A DNA stretch of 64,000 nt from Halococcus sediminicola (GTDB lineage Archaea; Halobacteriota; Halobacteria; Halobacteriales; Halococcaceae): NCBI RefSeq assembly GCF_000755245.1, contig NZ_BBMP01000005.1, positions 158,408 through 222,407 of the forward strand, read 5' to 3'. This document shows, in pieces, positions 61,202 to 64,000 of the stretch (position 1 is its first letter; every line of letters begins with the position of its first letter). The position numbers were made by a program, and so were the translations under genes. The notes beneath the pieces were generated by a model. The model was not told the DNA's origin and ran no database searches. It saw nothing but the letters and a program-made list of their open reading frames with translations.

Positions 61202-61754
61202 GAGAACTATTTCTTGGGTAAGTCTCTTAATAGTTGTCGTGAGAACGATTGATTCTCAGGCCTCTCGCTGGTAGTGAACCGCCCAGTGCGAGGCCCCGAC
61301 AGGCTTGCATCGGCGTCCGAAGCCACCTGACGACCGCTTCGAGCGCTAATCACACCTTCGGGCCGAGTAACCGTGGTTCTGGGCCGTGGCATTGCGTTGG
61401 CTGTGGGTGAGGGCGGGGCTGCGGATAAATCTACGTGTGCTTATTGAACTAAGCACGAGTAAACCGGGGATCTGCCAAATCCGTCGATTTCGGCCATCTT
61501 GAGCACAGTAGCTCCTGAAGTACCGATCATAAACTATAGAACGCTATATACACAATGCTATCAGTTGGAAGATGAGACTACAGCGGGTATAGATGGTCTG
61601 TGATGCATGATCACTGTGGAATTGCGGGATTGGTAGTTGCTGAGTCGGGGTCGAGTGTTCGATTCGTGTTGATGATCTGAATGGAGCCTCATCTGAGAGG
61701 CACGCTGGAGAAAGCTGTGGCTCAGACTGCGGCTTTCGGCCGAACTACTGAGTG
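61202..61754. other. gene-free interval after the defence island
   Basis: These 553 bases hold no frame I support. The first 240 are GC-rich, the rest more AT-rich with short direct repeats. The region likely marks the edge of the imported AT-rich segment; the right part leads into the transposase relic. Confidence 0.35.
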
Positions 61755-61994
61755 CTATCCGACTCCGGTTCGCTTCTGCAACAGCGTCAGTGTATTGTTG
61801 ACTGTCACAATGAGCGAATGCTTGTATTCATCGGTCAACTGCACCTGCACGAGCAGATCGATCGCACGCCTGATTGAGTATAGCAGACAGGCGAACGCGA
61901 AGTAGAAGAACCGTAGTCCGAAATGCTTCGAGATCGTCGAAGCCATGAATCGTTTGACCGATCTGTAGCAGCGCGACTTAGGAGTCATAGCCAC
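61755..61994 (-). pseudogene. C-terminal fragment of an ISH3-like transposase
   Basis: Seventy-nine residues with the strongly conserved end of a haloarchaeal transposase: YRSVKRFMASTISKHFGLRF, FYFAFACLLYSIRRAIDLLV and a tail leading to KRTGVG. The preceding catalytic part is absent. The remnant has no inverted ends that I can identify. Assignment to the ISH3 group is from memory. Confidence 0.65.
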
Positions 61995-62081
61995 GTTGGT
62001 GCTAATAGCAAAACGTCCAAGCTGGGCAGAGATTGGCCCACTATTGAAAGAAGTATTACTTAAAGAGCGTGACAGTATAGA

Positions 62082-63302
62082 TTACGTTCCTCGCCAATAT
62101 TTCCAGAGGTAGGATAGATCACTGGGATATAACAGTTTCACGATCTCACGCATGTTCCCATCGTTAATATCCGAAAGAATATCTCGAGGAAGCTTGTTTA
62201 GGTCCTGCATGAGCCGGTCGTACCGTTCGTTTGAGGCAAGATATAGCAACCTCATCATCATTAAACGACGGTCTTGTCTGGGTGCTACTTGATCCATCCA
62301 TAGGTCGTCGTAAACTGTCATCTCCTCAGCAGAGGTGTCGATTTTCCTCGTCAGACAACGATCGGCTGTCATTGCAGCTGCTCGAGCCGATTTCATACAC
62401 TTGTAGATTCCCTGTCCCCAGATAGGATCAACTGATGGCACAGTATCACCAATCGCCATGAATGAGTCGGTACTCATCGATCCAGGAAATTGTACATGTG
62501 CCGAACCCCGCACTTGATTATCTGCGACTCGTCTGGCGTTCTTGAAACGTGGATCAGTATCAAGCCAATGTTCGAGATGGCCGTCAACGGTGCGATTTTG
62601 GGTGGCGTGCTCTCGATAGCGCTCGTTCTGGATGTGACAGATTCCGACTTTTGCTCTGTCCCCACCGGTGTGGAAAATCCACGAGTATCCCCCAGGGGCG
62701 TATCTGTGATCCAACCGCAACATCATCGCGTCGGTGAGGTCAGCAAAATCGGGATGGTCGAGATCGACACCCTCAAAGAAGTATTCGATACCAATCGCGT
62801 GGTTCTTTCGCTCAAGATTGGCTATCCCCAGATCTTTGGCCAGTGGTGCAGCCGGGCCCGTAGCATCAATGATGATTTCGCCAGAGACCTCCTGATCACT
62901 ATTATAACGGATACCGACAAGATCACCATCTTCGACGATTGGGTCACGAACACGAGCATCAAACCGATACTCAGCACCCTTGTGGCGGCCATCCTCAACA
63001 AGGAACTCCTTGAACGCCTCATAATCCAAGACGAAGCCTGGCTGGCCTTGGACGAAATGCTCATTTGGAGATTCGAGAACCACTGATTCAGTCGCGTGCA
63101 TGACTGTGTCGTCCGGGATGCCGAAAGAGGTCATCATCGACGCAAACGTTCCGCCAGTGGATTTGTTGCTTTGAGCCGGGAACTCACCTTCTGCTTCGGT
63201 TTCCAGAACGACGACCTCGTAGCCGCGCTCAGCCAGATCTCGCGCACACTGTGCCCCCGCTGGGCCTGCCCCAGCGATAATCACATCATAACTATCGGGC
63301 AT
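62082..63302 (-). CDS. geranylgeranyl-reductase-like FAD-dependent oxidoreductase
   Basis: About 406 aa from MPDSYDVIIAGAGPAGAQCA at 63302; the frame runs to 63323. The Rossmann FAD motif is DVIIAGAGPAGAQCARDLAE (GxGxxG), a second FAD contact is GDLVGIRYNSDQEV ... IIDATGPAAPLAKDL, and the third is SFMAIGDTVPSVDPIWGQGI. This is the layout of digeranylgeranylglycerophospholipid reductases, which saturate archaeal lipid chains. The conserved lipid-binding tail differs, so a related carotenoid or other isoprenoid oxidoreductase is possible. Context gives no partner. Confidence 0.85.
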   Translation of the reverse strand: MPDSYDVIIAGAGPAGAQCARDLAERGYEVVVLETEAEGEFPAQSNKSTGGTFASMMTSFGIPDDTVMHATESVVLESPNEHFVQGQPGFVLDYEAFKEFLVEDGRHKGAEYRFDARVRDPIVEDGDLVGIRYNSDQEVSGEIIIDATGPAAPLAKDLGIANLERKNHAIGIEYFFEGVDLDHPDFADLTDAMMLRLDHRYAPGGYSWIFHTGGDRAKVGICHIQNERYREHATQNRTVDGHLEHWLDTDPRFKNARRVADNQVRGSAHVQFPGSMSTDSFMAIGDTVPSVDPIWGQGIYKCMKSARAAAMTADRCLTRKIDTSAEEMTVYDDLWMDQVAPRQDRRLMMMRLLYLASNERYDRLMQDLNKLPRDILSDINDGNMREIVKLLYPSDLSYLWKYWRGT

Positions 63303-63397
63303 TGCTGGTACACAAATGTGCAAACACGGGCGAAAAGATGTTGAAACACAGTGGCACTTTTCGGCTGTTTCTCATACATGATGAGTTTTAGACATTC

Positions 63398-63730
63398 TTA
63401 CAGGGCAGACATCTGTGACACGACTGTAACACAGTAGACGCCGCCAATAATGAGGGATATTCCGAGGAGGCCCGCCAAATCGACTGGCTCGTCAAACACA
63501 ACGGCACCGATTCCTGCCACACCGACGATCCCCAACGCAGCCCACGTCCCATAGACGACACCGATGGGTAATTCATCTAACGCCAGGGAGAGAAGATAGA
63601 ACGCCGCTCCGTACCCGAGGACAACACCAATACTTGGAATCGATTGTGAAAATCCCTCGGAGAGTTTGAGGGCAGTTGTCCCGATTAGTTCGGAGAGTAT
63701 TGCACCAGCGAGCAGCATGTACGGATGCAT
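63398..63730 (-). CDS. small multidrug resistance (SMR) family transporter
   Basis: 110 aa from MHPYMLLAGAILSELIGTTA at 63730. Four membrane helices are visible, and the key proton/drug-binding glutamate is at position 14, exactly as in EmrE. Other family phrases are ALKLSEGFSQSIPSIGVVLG, YLLSLALDELPIGVVYGTWA and the last helix GLLGISLIIGGVYCVTVVS. The protein should act as a dimer exporting cationic compounds by proton exchange. It converges on nothing nearby and is divergent from the start of a TrmB-like gene. The length is normal. Confidence 0.93.
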   Translation of the reverse strand: MHPYMLLAGAILSELIGTTALKLSEGFSQSIPSIGVVLGYGAAFYLLSLALDELPIGVVYGTWAALGIVGVAGIGAVVFDEPVDLAGLLGISLIIGGVYCVTVVSQMSAL

Positions 63731-63813
63731 ATCGCTATATCCCGAAGTCTTCGATATACGCCTATTGAAACAAAACAGCACTTACAATTCGTTTGGGTGC
63801 CCAACAACAATTG

Positions 63814-63860
63814 ATGACGGTACTGGGCGAACTTGGGCTCTCAAGTTACGAGGAGAAGGT
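63814..63860 (+). CDS. 5' end of a TrmB-like regulator, cut by adapter sequence
   Basis: From the ATG at 63814 the frame reads MTVLGELGLSSYEEK and then one more residue before Nextera sequence begins at 63861. The phrase LGELGLSSYEEKV is the typical N-terminus of haloarchaeal TrmB-family regulators. The gene is divergent from the SMR gene and presumably regulates it, but the remainder is not in the window. Confidence 0.6.
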
Positions 63861-63938
63861 CTGTCTCTTATACACATCTCCGAGCCCACGAGACCGAGGC
63901 TGATCTCGTATGCCGTCTTCTGCTTGAAAAAAAAAAAA
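63861..63938. other. Illumina Nextera adapter contamination
   Basis: CTGTCTCTTATACACATCT (63861-63879) is the Nextera mosaic end; CCGAGCCCACGAGAC (63880-63894) is the read-2 side; CGAGGCTG (63895-63902) is an 8-base index, matching my memory of index N710; ATCTCGTATGCCGTCTTC onward (63903-63926) is the P7 end; a run of twelve As (63927-63938) follows. This is vector/adapter, not genome. Confidence 0.97.
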
Positions 63939-64000
63939 GCGCGCTGAGCGGAGCCGACACACATCTACTGTGCCGGACCATCAAGGAAGCTACAACACGC
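63939..64000. other. 62 bases after the adapter, origin uncertain
   Basis: High-GC sequence after the adapter run cannot be assumed contiguous with the rest of the contig. It could be a chimeric join or read junk. No feature is called. Confidence 0.6.

Noticed and set aside
61630..61690. tRNA-like T-loop phrase GTTCGATTC
   Set aside because: No matching acceptor stem, anticodon arm or D-arm could be laid out around it, so it is a chance resemblance.
63666..63947. 93-aa frame ending in a lysine run
   Set aside because: Its C-terminal half is translated Nextera adapter and poly-A; the frame is an artefact.
1..64000. CRISPR arrays and rRNA genes
   Set aside because: No regularly spaced series of identical repeats with unique spacers was seen; the 20-bp and 47-49 bp repeats are irregularly placed. 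No rRNA-like conserved stretch was found.

Overview
The window is haloarchaeal DNA. The evidence is Orc1/Cdc6 initiators, RadA, a bacterio-opsin-activator type HTH regulator, a FilR1-type regulator, TbsP/DUF5821, many proteins of haloarchaea-only families, very acidic high-GC coding sequence, ATGA stop/start overlaps and A/T-rich promoter boxes about 27-30 bases before start codons. Two orc genes about 14 kb apart, each with its own repeat set, plus many insertion-sequence remnants, suggest a megaplasmid, a secondary replicon or an integrated plasmid rather than core chromosome; this is an inference.

Layout. 0-5.5 kb: a 2-oxoacid (acetoin or branched-chain type) dehydrogenase cluster, with the E2 end, VOC protein, AcoX-like kinase, E1 beta and E1 alpha, followed by a split lipoate-protein ligase (LplB plus LplA) that would lipoylate E2. 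5.7-8.6 kb: decayed genes (a frameshifted DUF7260-like gene and a sulfatase fragment) around one intact small protein. 8.6-10.4 kb: first orc gene and a candidate origin built from a G-rich inverted pair. 10.4-16.9 kb: TnpB debris, a Bat-like regulator, a 202-bp MITE and a dipeptide/oligopeptide ABC transporter without a binding protein. 16.9-20 kb: photolyase, SWIM protein and RadA, a DNA-repair block. 20.2-22.1 kb: an IS200/IS605-type TnpB element sitting against a truncated CorC/HlyC gene. 22.3-23.2 kb: universal stress protein.

23.8-30.3 kb: second orc gene with five copies of a 20-bp origin-type repeat, then a plasmid-like module made of a 919-aa HTH protein and several small zinc-finger proteins. 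30.7-33.8 kb: regulators and a cytochrome P450. 34-42 kb: accessory DNA with an AT-rich membrane-anchored orphan, microproteins, an IS5-type element carrying a nested MITE, a DUF6788 gene enclosed by two copies of a 47-49 bp inverted-repeat element that also occurs beside both orc genes, and TbsP. 42.2-44.6 kb: a secreted CocE/X-Pro-type hydrolase and a small DUF5783-like protein.

44.9-61.2 kb is a defence island: a PH-Mrr-PH nuclease; a divergent pair of operons (SNF2 helicase plus coiled-coil partner; large P-loop ATPase plus DUF1156 DNA methyltransferase plus small protein); an McrBC pair; and an AT-rich two-gene unit with a PD-(D/E)XK nuclease. The helicase/ATPase/methyltransferase set resembles BREX- and DISARM-like systems but has no PglZ in view, and is the best candidate here for an undescribed system. 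62-63.9 kb: a geranylgeranyl-reductase-like flavoprotein, an SMR transporter and the first codons of a TrmB-like gene, which is cut by Illumina Nextera adapter sequence. The last about 140 bases are therefore not reliable genome. No rRNA, tRNA or CRISPR array was recognised.
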